A stretch of DNA of 64,000 bases. It comes from Mactromeris polynyma. Its lineage: Eukaryota; Mollusca; Bivalvia; Venerida; Mactridae. Below are positions 1 to 28,204 of the stretch, one piece after another; position 1 is the stretch's first letter, and every line of letters begins with the position of its first letter. The position numbers and the translations under genes are program-made. The stretch lies in contig JASFXZ010000033.1 of the NCBI GenBank assembly GCA_032209605.1, positions 3,899,001-3,963,000 of the forward strand. Direction: 5' to 3'. The notes below the pieces were generated by a model. That model was not told where the DNA came from. It saw only the letters and a list, made by a program, of their open reading frames with translations, and made no database searches.

Positions 1-16
1 TAGAACGTCCCTACTA

Positions 17-47
17 GGACCAATATATACATATACAATATTGGTCC
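17..47. repeat. Short perfect inverted repeat (hairpin)
   Basis: GGACCAATAT at 17-26 is the exact reverse complement of ATATTGGTCC at 38-47, with an 11-base loop. It may be the edge of a small inverted-repeat element cut by the window start, or a chance hairpin. Confidence 0.5.
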
Positions 48-3000
48 CTTTTTAAATGCATTTTAGCCAAAATGTCCTAACAGTTTTTGAAATTATCTAA
101 GGTTCAACTTGTTTCTTTTTAAGATTTTCCGGTAAATCCATGAAAATGAAATTTCGAAGTTCAGAGACGTGGAAAACCTGATATGAGAGCTGTTTGTGTG
201 TGACAGTCGTTAGTATTGCCTTTCTATGTCACTTTATCAGTCGATTTCTGGCGGCATACGTGTACTTTGAATGAGTCCAGCCCACATAAAGATACATAGT
301 ATATCGATCACTTCGACTGGACTTTTTAATGTATCAGTGTTTATGACCATAGTGACAGAATACAGAAGTTGAATCTATACAGCGTAACATATTTCCATAT
401 GTATTTACAGTATGTAGTGTTCCCTGCAACAACTTACTCCATCTAAAATGATCTTCAATTGTGCTGTGGTACGTTATTGCAAACCCCAATATTCTACTAT
501 ATGATAAACAAATGGTTTATGCAGATATCGGACGAATTTAGGGCATAGGAATACAAATAAGTGGTCTTTGGTCGACACCTGTAGTTAAAACGTTCCATAC
601 ATAGAGCCATGTTGGTGACACAACAGATGGGACTTTCATTTCTAGAGTCAGGGACATATGGACACGTATACTTGTTCATCAATATCTCTGCCTGAGTAAA
701 TTGTCTGTAAAAAGTAAATAGATTTAGGCTATACCAGTGTTTGATTTTATTTGTTATAATTTCTATTTATGTTTTAGATGTATGTTCAGTTCCTTTACTT
801 GATATACTACTCATGTTCCTTTCTCTCTTTTTTCGGCAGGCGTATGATTACATACTTTTTTGGCTTGTTTCGTGATGAGTTACGACAATTAAACTCCCCC
901 CTTTGTTGCACCTAAATTCTCCATAGTTGTTTTCGATGGACGACCAGACCATAATTTGCTCCCCCCTACCTATTCCCATTCATATTTACCATCCTCAGTC
1001 CATAATGTTGTGTAGAAAGTTACAAGTTACCTTGGTGTCAGTGTGGAGAGGCATTGTCTTACGTGTGATTACCAGCGCTTTGCTGGCAATTATATTTAGA
1101 CCTTACAACCGATGCTAAGGAATCATTCTTTTTAAAAAGTGTGTACAATCCAGTATTCTTCCAAAACGATCTTCTATACTATATGAATGACATTCATATC
1201 GTTTCGATTAAAATTGCATTTAATTTCCGATTAAAAAATGTTAAAATGGCGATGTTTTATTTTAATCACGAGTTACCATTTTTTTTATCAAAAGTTAGGT
1301 ATCTACCGGGAATTCCCTGTTTCAGAAACAAGGTTTGAAGTCAAGCTGGAAATGTCACATACAAAGTGTACGGCCACCACAAAAGCACTAAGAGTAAGGG
1401 ACGGAGGTGCACTGATTGGATGTCCATAACACAATCTGCAAGCATAATAGCTATACTGATTATGTGCTCGGCGAGATTTGTAACCTCTGTTTCACTGCAC
1501 TCCCAAAACTGTATTGTTAATACATATACAATGAAGCACTCATAATTAAATTCCATTTAAAATTTATAAAAAATCGGGCATAAATTTAAACATTTTTTAT
1601 AATATTTGAATACTAAATACATGTGTATTATTTGAGAACGTACTTTCGAAATAATACAATGTTGTTAACATAAAGGAAAGCTTAAGTTGTTACAGGGAAA
1701 GTCACACACACAAGGCAATACCAGATTCCAGGGAAATATCAACCCAAGAAAAATCAGGAGTTGTGGAGGTGTAAGGGCAGACATCTATGGAATGGGGAAG
1801 TAAGGAATTGTCTGGCTGACTAATAAAACAACCATAGAAAATTAAATAGGTTCACAAGGGGGAAGACATGGAATGGATAAAATACACCACAGGACAAGCT
1901 AAGAAAGCAAGCGGTCACTGGCCTAAAAGGGAAGGATAAAACACGACTATTATACCAAGTCAAGGAACTACGCATGGGGAAGGGGAACTTAACATACATC
2001 TAAAACATAAATAGAAATAATAATCATATAGTGATTTACATCAATGGAACTGTCAGTATTATACCGGGGGTTTAAATCGATTTAACAACTAGTCAATATA
2101 ACACTTAACCGCTATATGGCCTTAGATTTCTAACATTTAAACATAGCTTGATACAGTGGGCAGTAACTAATCCATTAAAGCTAAACCATTACGTACACAA
2201 TAAAATACACACTGTAAATACATTACGTATATATACTACGTAGTTACTTACCCGCCTCAGTCAGTTCTGCCCTCAGTAACTAAAGTATTTATATCAGAAT
2301 GCCAGAGAACAACAAGATCTAGCGAAATAAAAACAAAACATTGAAGATAACACGAACAAAAAATACGTGAATCATTAGAGATAACCTTAACTACTGATAA
2401 CATGGAAAGGGGATTTAACAAAAAGAAACAAACTATAAATTAATGCATTGAGAAACGAAACAATTTACACGTCTATACCAAGGAAGGATCGAGTTCTGTC
2501 AGGAAACAATCACATAGATAGATATTTGTCGCTGAAGTTAAATGGCGTAATGTACAGAGAAGTGAAATGACGTAAAAAATAAATAAATAGTAAAAAACAG
2601 AAGCTGGTAGAAATGAAACAGTCAGATCCATCTATCATAGATGGACATATGTAGGGCCTATGCTCTTGGTTATAAATGACGTGAAGAATAGAGCAGCGAA
2701 ATGATTGCATAATAAAAACACACATGCTGGCTAACTTAATTAATGGTGGTGTGGTAATCAAAGAGTTAATAAAAGAGTTATTAAAGCGCACACACGGACA
2801 AACATCGGACGGTATATAACATGAAACATGAACACAACGTCAACAGAAACCTGAAACATCAGTCAGTTTGAATACAGTCACCGAGAACTCTGCGATATAA
2901 AGGTGTTCTTGTTACTTCAAGCGGTATTACGTTTTCTCTCTTCTCAAGATGGCTATAATTATGGTAGTTTCAAATCACCCAAACTGCATTTCATTTGATA

Positions 3001-3469
3001 AAAAGAAACGTTCTGTTAGAATAATATTGACATGTATCTACACCGGAAGTAACTGATTTTAGTCACCAAGATGAAAAGAGGGATTTTTGATAGATCGGAG
3101 ATTTTCCTATTTATCATGTCGATAACGAATAGGGAATTACATTTTGTTTCATTACACTGTGACAACAAAAACATTTTCATCTCAGAAATCGTCAAATTCA
3201 CAGTTTATGTCTTCATTTCTTCAGCGACAGTTGAAGTTTTAGAAGAAAGCCAGAAGTTAAATTCTTATTTAATTAGCAAATTATGTCAATTTCAGAACTA
3301 AATAATATTTTCTCCAGCAAGAATGTCCCATCAAATAGGCCTACTCATCTAGAGGCTGAACTCTATATAAAAAGTATTTTTAATAGATCTACATTAATTA
3401 CGTAAAATATATACTGTCGCTTTAACAAATAGCATTTTAGTTTCGATCCTAGCTGGTCCCGATTAAAGT

Positions 3470-3505
3470 AACCTGTCTGCTTATATATTAAGAAGCAGAT
3501 AGGTT
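3470..3505. repeat. 13 bp inverted repeat (hairpin)
   Basis: AACCTGTCTGCTT (3470-3482) pairs with AAGCAGATAGGTT (3493-3505) with one mismatch and a 10-base loop. The stem is too short for a typical animal pre-miRNA. It lies just upstream of possible ARF6 leader sequence. Confidence 0.45.
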
Positions 3506-3939
3506 TCATTTCACACAAAAAACCTCCTCGTTCCGTGTATGCCTACAGGATTTTCGAGACACCCTGTACAATAACTGGACTACTTTTTTCTTGAACTGTA
3601 TCAATTCGCACGAAAATTATATTTCGTCAAGAAGGAGCCTTATTTTTTACAGAAACTAAATTTTATATACATTTGTGATGAAATATAAGATGGTTTATGG
3701 ACTAAAACATCGAACATCTCCGATAAATCAATGTGTGAAGATCTACATTTTGTCAGCCATTTTTGCGGAACAATAGGCGAGGTCACGAACCGCCATAACA
3801 TGGCTGAGAAGTAAACTTACAGCGTGTAATTTCTTAAAATGTCAGTCATTATATGTTATTTTAAACCCAATACATTGTTTGGTTCGATTAATATATAGAC
3901 GTGTTTAGTATCTTAGTGTAAAACAAAGCATCTTATTGA

Positions 3940-3972
3940 TCGTCTGTGCCAGAAAGTGGCGTTCACTGGAAG
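3940..3972 (+). other. Candidate non-coding first exon end of ARF6 (donor at 3973)
   Basis: A good donor match, GGAAG|GTAGGT, ends a slightly GC-richer stretch at 3972. The next ARF6 exon begins at 5535 with a clear acceptor and has no ATG until 5570, so an upstream non-coding exon is required. This donor is one candidate only. The exon start is arbitrary, and the real first exon could lie elsewhere or outside the window. Confidence 0.2.
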
Positions 3973-4439
3973 GTAGGTGGGGATATCATTTCCTCTTATT
4001 TGAAAATGGGTGTTGGCAGCAAATATTATTAGATCGCTGCACATTTCTGAGTTGCGTATGTTTCTTAACAATGAAAGAAAACATTATATTTTAAATAACC
4101 TGGAATATCTCGTACAATATATTTATTTCTGCTGTAGCGAACCAGACAAGGGAGATAACTCGATCATTAGTGCAATATCGGATGTTATTTTGTTGTAGAT
4201 GTAATTGTGTTACTTTAATGGCTATGTATGCCCTCTTAGAAAATGCACCTGCGAAGTTTATATCTGTTGTTATTCATTTTTGTTATCACTTCAATAAATT
4301 CATGCATTGTATTAACTGGATTTGAAGTAAATAGCTGTTAATCATGATTCCCTGGCTATTTCCTCAATGATACTTGTTGCTTACCCTTCCAACTGAGTGT
4401 TGGACCCTCTTCAAGCAAGACATAAGACAACAGTAGGGT

Positions 4440-4690
4440 TATTTCTCTCTCTGTATGAAAAGTTCAAGAACGTAATGAACCACTGAGCACTCTTGTTTCC
4501 TGTCGAGCATTATATTATTTGATAGTGAATGAAGAAGTCTGGTGGGGGCTTGATTTGGTCTAGAAGTGAAATCAATCCCCACAGCTCTACACTCCTTACC
4601 CTCCGGTATTTGAGTATGCCAGATGTGGGGCACAAACCCATGACCCCCTCAAAACTAGAATGGCACTCTGCCAACTGAGCTAAATGGGTT
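4440..4690 (-). mobile_element. tRNA-derived SINE, family 1
   Basis: On the minus strand 4690-4619 reads like a tRNA. The A box TAGCTCAGTTGGCAGAG (complement of 4666-4682) is followed about 28 bases later by a B box-like GGTTTGTGCCC (complement of 4628-4638). There is no clean acceptor-stem pairing, so this is a SINE head or tRNA pseudogene rather than a working tRNA. The tail towards 4440 is a guess. RNA polymerase III promoters of this kind drive SINE transcription. Confidence 0.65.
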
Positions 4691-4867
4691 GCCGCTAACC
4701 CCACATTCCATAATGTGTGTTAAATTCCCCTTTTACAGGATTGTTGATTTTTTCAGCTGAAAAACTAGAAAAGCTGACCAGTAGTACTACATATCTTATG
4801 AATATGATAAAGATATTTCATTTATTTATATGTTTGTACAATTGAAAGTTTGAGGAGTCATACTCAT

Positions 4868-5070
4868 AGATAGTGGTCGAGTGGTAAGGGGCCTGAATTC
4901 TGAACTGAAGGTCATAGGTTTGAATGGCAAACTTCACAATCCCTGAATTAGGCACTAGTACTACCTCCATATCGCTAAACCATGTGGGTATACATGTATC
5001 ATGATTATCGAATGATAGAATTATTTGTAACCAGCACCTTATGACGTCAGGGGATTCCACTAGGTGCTTT
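4868..5070 (+). mobile_element. tRNA-derived SINE, family 2 (Ser/Leu-like head)
   Basis: Plus-strand 4868-4935 resembles a tRNA head. An A box-like TAGTGGTCGAGTGGTAAGGG starts at 4871 and a B box-like GGTTTGAATGGC lies at 4917-4928. The GTCGAGTGGT core is typical of Ser/Leu tRNA-derived SINEs. The body after it shares no obvious sequence with the family 1 SINE 200 bases away, so they look like two different families. The 3' limit is approximate. Confidence 0.55.
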
Positions 5071-5139
5071 CGGGATCATTTGCTAATTTGTGAACAGATT
5101 TTACCATTTTATATCAAACATACCTATAATTCAGATAAA

Positions 5140-5205
5140 ATTGACCCTTCAGCCAGAATCGTGGCTTTCTGGAAATTCCCGGGGTCAAACTCAAAGGGTC
5201 AACTC
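5140..5205. repeat. Dispersed repeat segment, copy A (partner at 37.66-37.76 kb)
   Basis: The stretch around TTGACCCTTCAGCCAGAA, then CTGGAAATTCCCGGGGTCAA and GGGTCAACT, recurs in diverged form at 37664-37755 in the same orientation. I do not recognise the family. It could be the body of an old SINE. Confidence 0.5.
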
Positions 5206-5569
5206 CATATATCAAATGGAAGCCATGCTCTACATTACTTATTTGCCAGCCCCCTGGAGTCCTTTCCCTAATATGGCTAAATATTCTTACTGCAAATGCA
5301 GCATAATAAATTAATTAAATGGTGTGGGGTAAGAATGTTACCAATAAGCAATGGATAATGGATATTTATTACATTGAAGGAGCTGTTTTATTGCATATTA
5401 GTTTATTACACATGTATGACATAATTCAGCTTCTGTCTCCAATTCTTGTTGCTCAGTTAACTTTTGTGTTTAGCGAATTCACTGTTGAGATGTATAATTC
5501 AATTTGATAACATGATGTTTGTTGTTTCTTTCAGATTTATAATTGTGTAGATTTGTGGAATTTTCGAAA

Positions 5570-22059
<16,490 letters not shown>

Positions 22060-23877
22060 TTCCGTTGCTGACTGTACATAGGAAAATAGTGTATATATAT
22101 AAACAGTAAACTTTAATACATTCTAGACAGCGAGAACGAACCTTGGTGCCTGAATGTGTTTATATAAAACCGCTTCGTAGGAATGTGTATCGAAATTACT
22201 GCGGAAAAATTAAGAAAAAATCATTGTGAGCTGATTCAACAGGTGATCTTCTGAGCAGCTGGTTGACCCGGATGATCCGAGTCTCGATTGCATTGACAAT
22301 TACCGGCGAGACTTGCGGACTTTCACACTTTGTCTACTGAAAGACTTCTGTATGAGATTTATTTATGTGTGTGTTTTACTCCCCGATGTGATACAATCTT
22401 GCACTTTACAAGCATGAAACAAGATTTAGTGGTTCATTTGTCCTGTGTTTCGTGTTTCGTAGATTTGTTCTCGTTATTGAGATAAAATTTGTAACACTAA
22501 ATTTTGTTTTAATTCTTGTTCTTCGATGGAGAGTCCGAGAGTTATTTTTGCTTGAGAAGACAATGTTGATTTAAGCATTCCATGTTATTGACTAGTTTTC
22601 GGTATCATAGAATTTTTTAAACTTGTTTAGTTGATGTTTTAGGTAAAATAATTAGTGGAAAATGCCTTGATTGCTTAGATATTATGTATAAAAAAAAGCT
22701 AAATCATCGTTGATAATGGTAATGCGCTTAATTGCAATCAATGTATTAACAAATTTGTCACGTTCTTGTGTCACACTGGTCACACCTTTATACATGTATG
22801 ATATCTTCACACTTGTTTGTCCTTTAGAAATAGTAAGTATTTGCACAGTGCACATATAAGGGTTTAGTTCTTGTCTATGGTAGCTGTCTTCTTTTTCATT
22901 TATTGTTGCCATAGTTCTCGCTCTAAGCCTCACTTTGTCTTAGATAGGAACGCTATATACTCCGCACCCTGTTGATGTGAATTCTATATCCTGTTGTGAT
23001 ACGATAAATAATGGTGCATTTTGTCTTCATCAAGCTATCAGTTCTAATCTTTTTTTCCCATTGTCATTGTGCTGTGTAAAGTCATCAATGAGCCAAAACC
23101 TCAAACTGTCGGTTCATGATGACTTTGTTATCTAGTGTAGTCTGTTACTTAAAAACAATGTTTTGTGTGTATTGATGTTGATCGTGAAATATTGTACCGT
23201 GTCCTTGATAGTCCTAAAAAGTGAGACTTCATTGTTTGAATGTGTTCTACCTGTACCCTTCGTCTGTGGGTAAGTTTTTATCAAAGTCGATTGTTATAAA
23301 TGGCTTCATTCAGTAAATTAGAATGTTAAGGTTGAGTTCGACATATTTTGTTTTAAGTTTTTGATGAATATTCGAGTCTTATTGTTGATGTTAGCTTTGA
23401 AAGCCCAAATTAAACTTGTTTCATTCGAAAATGGTCGCAGATTTTAATGCCAAGTTTAGAGACTAATCTCAGAAAGCAGTCTTGCCATTGGTCAATTTTT
23501 GGACGGAGCTCAGAAACAACCAATGAGATGCTTGAGTTTTGAGACTGGTTACCAATCAGTTTCTTAACACTCAACTCTTTTCACAGAGAAAGATTTATAC
23601 ACAAGATTATTAAAATTCTCCCCTCAAATGATTTTATCACATTGCATTCATATAGTTGATGTGGTATGATGATTCAGCTGTCTGACAGGTAAATGTGAAG
23701 CTTGATTATTTATGTACATTTAATGCATTATTTTATTTTATTTTATTATAGTAAATTCATAAACCAATTATGCATTTATTATATAGACATGCTAATTAAT
23801 TACTTTGTATGTACGTGTTACATTGTACGTTGGATGAAATCTGTATGTCTCCTTTATACAATGTACACATTTTATAT

Positions 23878-23883
23878 AATAAA
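23878..23883 (+). terminator. Candidate ARF6 polyadenylation signal
   Basis: AATAAA about 1.8 kb after the stop, inside an A run. A second AATAAA is at 24166-24171 and a third at 29462-29467. The A run could also make this an internal-priming site rather than a true end. Confidence 0.3.
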
Positions 23884-24320
23884 AAAAAAATTCAGATTCC
23901 AAACTTTGTTTGAGTTGTAAATGGCTTGTCTGTTTGCATTTGGTATTCAAATTTCACTTGCATTAATTAGTGATGGTCTACGGTGTGGTAATTGAAATGT
24001 ATTTAATTAAAGTCCATTGTTTTCCTTTGCTGATTCATCAAATATAAAATTGTAAGTATACTGCAGTTGTCTGTAATACTCAAGTGAAATTAAAAAAAAA
24101 TTAAGATGCTTAATTATTTAGCCTGAACAGTTTTAGGCGGCATTTATATGTATAATTTATTATCCAATAAAGGAAGACAGTTATGTAGTGCTGTAAAAGA
24201 GATCTTTACCACTCGCCATTTTGTTTTGAAGTTTAATTAACTTAAAATTGCTAAAAATAAAACTAATCGATTTTGAAATTTGGCCGAACATTATAATATT
24301 AAATGCAAATATTTGCTTCC

Positions 24321-24400
24321 TGTCGAGGGTGGAAAGTAAAAAATTGTATTTCTTCTTCGCGTATCTGCAGATAGACTAGTTTTGTTTTCACCCCTCGACA
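24321..24400. mobile_element. 80 bp MITE, TGTCGAGGGTGG...CACCCCTCGACA
   Basis: Near-perfect terminal inverted repeats: TGTCGAGGGTGGAAA at the left and TTTTCACCCCTCGACA at the right. The right half contains CTGCAGATAGACTAGTTTTG, nearly the same as the unit of the 39 bp satellite at 15.5 kb. A second copy lies at 38353-38425. Non-autonomous. Confidence 0.8.
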
Positions 24401-27400
24401 TATTGATCAAACAACTGATGTAGGATTATGTTTCAGTTTTAAGTGAATACTTGATATTGTTAAATTGTGATTGCTTGTTGAGAGTATACATGTAGTGCAT
24501 CATTGATGTACAGCTGGTATATGATATTAGGTGCGGTATTTATCTAACGCTTGCTTCATATTATAAATGGCATATATACATGTACATTATATTTAAACTT
24601 CATTCTGGGATCCACGCTTAAGTCACGAAGTAGGAAATATCGTCATATCCTTCTGGGTATTTGATTTTTGTGGCATTGTTGTTGTAAGATGTGAATATCT
24701 AGTGATTGTTTTATGTAATATGAATGGATTACAACTTTAGTAGGGTGATGAAAATACATTTCAGTCTAACTGGATTTAGAGTGTTTTATTTCTTTGTGTT
24801 ATTTGCTGATTGTTAAATCATTGTTGTATTTAATTATTGTATTAAGCATGTTTTTCAGGTCAGATATTTTTCATGTTTTCACAATTCATTTTCTTACCAT
24901 CATTGATTCGTGCTCGATCTACCTGGTACATCTTGATAGCTTGGTCTAGGATGGTCTTGTACCTTTCAATCCAGTGCAGTCCATTCTATAGGTAACATTT
25001 ACATAAACCAGTACTTCACTGTGTTTATATTTTGTTTAAGAAGCAACATGATTTAACTGCTCTTTAGTTGAGGTCCTAAGCCGAAGTACCATAACATCAA
25101 AACGAAACTATATCACTATATTAGGTAAATTGTACAAATTTGTTTACCAAACTGAGCAAAAATATCAGATTATAATGGTACCGTTAGCTGACTCATGCGT
25201 TTATATTATTGGATGCTTTGAAACATTGATTTTGAGAAGATGAAATTTAACTGTCTCTGAAACTACGCTTTTACAAATTCTCCAAAGGGGGGTAAATCTT
25301 GTGTATAGGAATAAACTTTTTAATCTTATTTGTTTTACATTGTTGTTTGATCATTTTTTCCTCTTGTTGTAATATATGTAAACTAACTGTGGTGTAAATT
25401 TGTTTTTGAATACTTCCATTTTTTTTTTCACGAGTTAGAATTTCGCAATATTTGTGGTTGGATGTAAATTTCATTGATTGATTGATTCAAGTTTTTCTTG
25501 TATTTTAATATACATGTTTAGTGTTTTGTTGTGTCTTTCTTTGATTCTGTTAAGCCACTTCCTGTATGTATCTGCTTTATTTCTTTGTGTCATAGTTTGC
25601 ATATATTCTGCAGGTTAACCACCGCTTTCACCAAATAAGGAAAAGCAGGTTAATTAAATTCATTAAAAAAATTCACGTAACATATTAAAAAAATATTTTT
25701 TTGGAAAAGCTGGTTACGAATACTTAATATTTAATTATGAGGTTTTGTTTATGAGCTCTTAATTTGTTACTTTTTTTACTTAAATTGCCGGTGGGTCTAC
25801 AAAGGTTGTACTGTTTGAAATATTCATGTGCTGTTAAACATCCGCAATATATAAGTGAGTCAAGTGATGATTTTTTTTGACAGTGGATTAATGAGAAATT
25901 AATTGTTAAGCAGTAGATGGGATATAGTTACATTGTAACCAGTTGGGAAAGTTTTGGATTCTTATTCTGTGTTTGTGATGTGATATTTGTTTGAATGATT
26001 AAACGTAAGTGTTGATGATCTTCAGCATGTTATTGATTTTTTGTGTCACACTTTGGGAATATTAAGACATACATGTTGTCAACTTCGTGTGTATTTCAAT
26101 ATGTTTGAGTCTGTGAAAGCTCCCCTGTTCATTAACTTATTGCTTGTACATACCTGTATGTTCATCTTTCTCACTAGGCCATCCTTAAGATATTGTTTAT
26201 GTTGAACCCCATTACCCAATTTTTGTATCAGGTAGAATAGTTGATTTTTCAGACACCAAAATATTCCAGCAAATAATAGTAAAACAATTGGGAGTCGGGG
26301 TCAGTTTCGGTTGGTCCATACACTGATAGACAGTTTCAAAAGGCCCTACATTCCCCCCCAGTATATCGATTTTTGGCAACTAAATATTACTGACTGCTTA
26401 TCTCTTCATATATAACTTTATTACAAAATTCCCGATATGTGGTCAGGTTTAACTATTGATTCAATGTCTGTGGTAACATCTAAAATATTAAATTGAATAT
26501 TTGTGAAAAATTGAGATTGTAAACTTTGCAATGGTCTACTGTTCTAGAAAATCGTACAAGAAACCATGTGACACAGACAGTCAAAAAACAGCATTTTCTA
26601 TAAATTCATATCGTGGCACATCGGCTTTACTCGCACTTCAGGTTAGGTAACTCTTTGTTTCACTTGATGCACTTCCAATAATTACGTTGTACCACAAACA
26701 AAATATTTCATGGTTTGCCTAATGTGTACAAGTGCTGGTAAAATAACAACAAAGAGTCCTGTATTGAAAACTTAAAAAGCCTTGAAATTTCACCTACATT
26801 TACTAGTGTGCTTCTTCATCAATATGCTGTTCACATGCATTGCATTGCTGCATGTCCGTCTGTCTGAATGATAGCTTTCATGAGAATTTAATGTGACTGT
26901 AGCTGACTGTGTGAACTTTCCAACTTGTACGAATGATTTCATACTTGTGTAAATGCTTACGTTAAACACTCAATTGTTAAAAATGTGCTTACAATAGGTT
27001 CCATGGTTTCAATTTATGATTAGTGGCAATCGGTATGTGTCAGTCTTGGTATGTTTTTAATGCTGATGGTGGGAATTCATCATAGTTATTGGTATATGTT
27101 TGCAGACTCAAATTTAATTCTTCAGAAGTCATTTCTGTCATGGAATGGCAGGGGAACTATAGGCTATTACTTTTACGATTTGTGCTGTTTTTTTATTGTA
27201 ATTGTCAGTACCTTAGGTGCTCCCAGATTTAGTAACAGGTTCATCTACAGTAGATAGTGCTCCTCTATTTGATTAAACCACTAAAGTACTGTTTGGCAGT
27301 GTTTTATAAGAAGGTGGTTAAGAAATGTTTTTTGGTGACTGGTTAGAATCAATAGATTAGAATTTTGAACCGAGTATTTTATTCATGGCTAATTTCTACC

Positions 27401-27984
27401 AGCAAATTGTTGAATGATTTGTTATGGATAAACAAAGATTGCTTAATTTGTTGAGATAATTCTGTAACGTACACAGCTTGCATGTTATCATTTGCCACTT
27501 TCATAACAAAACCAGTATTTCACATTATTATGGTATTTCATTGTCATGTTATGCTTTTTTTCTTACTGAACGCGTACAGTAGCTTATTGTAACTTGGTTG
27601 CATGGTCACACCTATTTGCTTTTTGCTGTAAATATTAGTAAAATCAGATTGCACTGAAGTTTATGACAAGAATGAACTTAATATTTCGAACAAGTTGCAA
27701 GTCAGCAAAAAGAGATGATTTTTTTAAATTGAAAATTTCCTACATTCATTTGCACAATTATTTAGTTGGTACACCTGAGACTGAAGATGGCATGTTAGTT
27801 TCAGTTCGTATGATTATTACATTATCATGATGCTGTTTCAGTGTATTTATAGTTTTGTATATGAATGTTTTTATTGAGTTATTGACTGCTGATATAAAAC
27901 CAAAACAAATGTAGTGTATGTAAGCTTTATAGGTCAGATAGTCTTAGTTCATTTATACAATTATATGGGCCTGGATTTATAGAC

Positions 27985-28204
27985 TGGTTGAGCTTTTAAT
28001 CAGTCCACACTGGACTGGTCTGGTTTTCCGGCTTTTAACCAGTCCGCTCTGGACTGGTCTGGTTTTCCGGCTTTAACCAGTCCGCTCTGGACTGGTCTGG
28101 TTTTCCGGCTTTTAACCAGTCCGCTCTGGACTGGTCTGGTTTTCCTGCTTTTAACCAGTCCGCTCTGGACTTGTCTGGTTTCCTGCTTTTAACCAGTCTG
28201 GATC
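27985..28204. repeat. 38-39 bp tandem repeat with internal palindrome, about 5 copies
   Basis: The unit is GGCTTTTAACCAGTCCGCTC then TGGACTGGTCTGGTTTTCC. Copies of CAGTCC start at 28001, 28040, 28078, 28117 and 28156, with a partial at 28194. Each unit contains ACCAGTCC...GGACTGGT, an 8 bp stem that can fold into a hairpin. Confidence 0.9.

Larger units (their letters stand above)
1..5534. other. Upstream region of ARF6, no supported protein gene
   Basis: I see no convincing coding exon here. Open frames are all under 95 codons, many lack an ATG, and none resembles a known protein. The stretch holds two short hairpins (17-47 and 3470-3505), two tRNA-like SINE heads (4619-4690 and 4868-4935) and a dispersed repeat segment near 5140-5205. 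The ARF6 promoter and first non-coding exon may lie here or left of the window; 5534 is the last base before the second (coding) exon of ARF6. The rest is AT-rich sequence in which I recognise nothing. Confidence 0.6.
22060..27980. other. ARF6 3' UTR and intergenic sequence
   Basis: Sequence after the ARF6 stop. Candidate poly(A) signals AATAAA occur at 23878-23883 (followed by a run of A) and 24166-24171; either would give a 3' UTR of about 1.8-2.1 kb. The actual end cannot be decided here. Apart from the MITE at 24321-24400 I see no gene or repeat; open frames are short and low in complexity. Confidence 0.6.

Noticed and set aside
4619..4690. Functional tRNA gene on the minus strand
   Set aside because: A and B boxes are recognisable, but acceptor-stem and T-arm pairing is poor and the B box is degenerate. 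SINE head or pseudogene is the better call.
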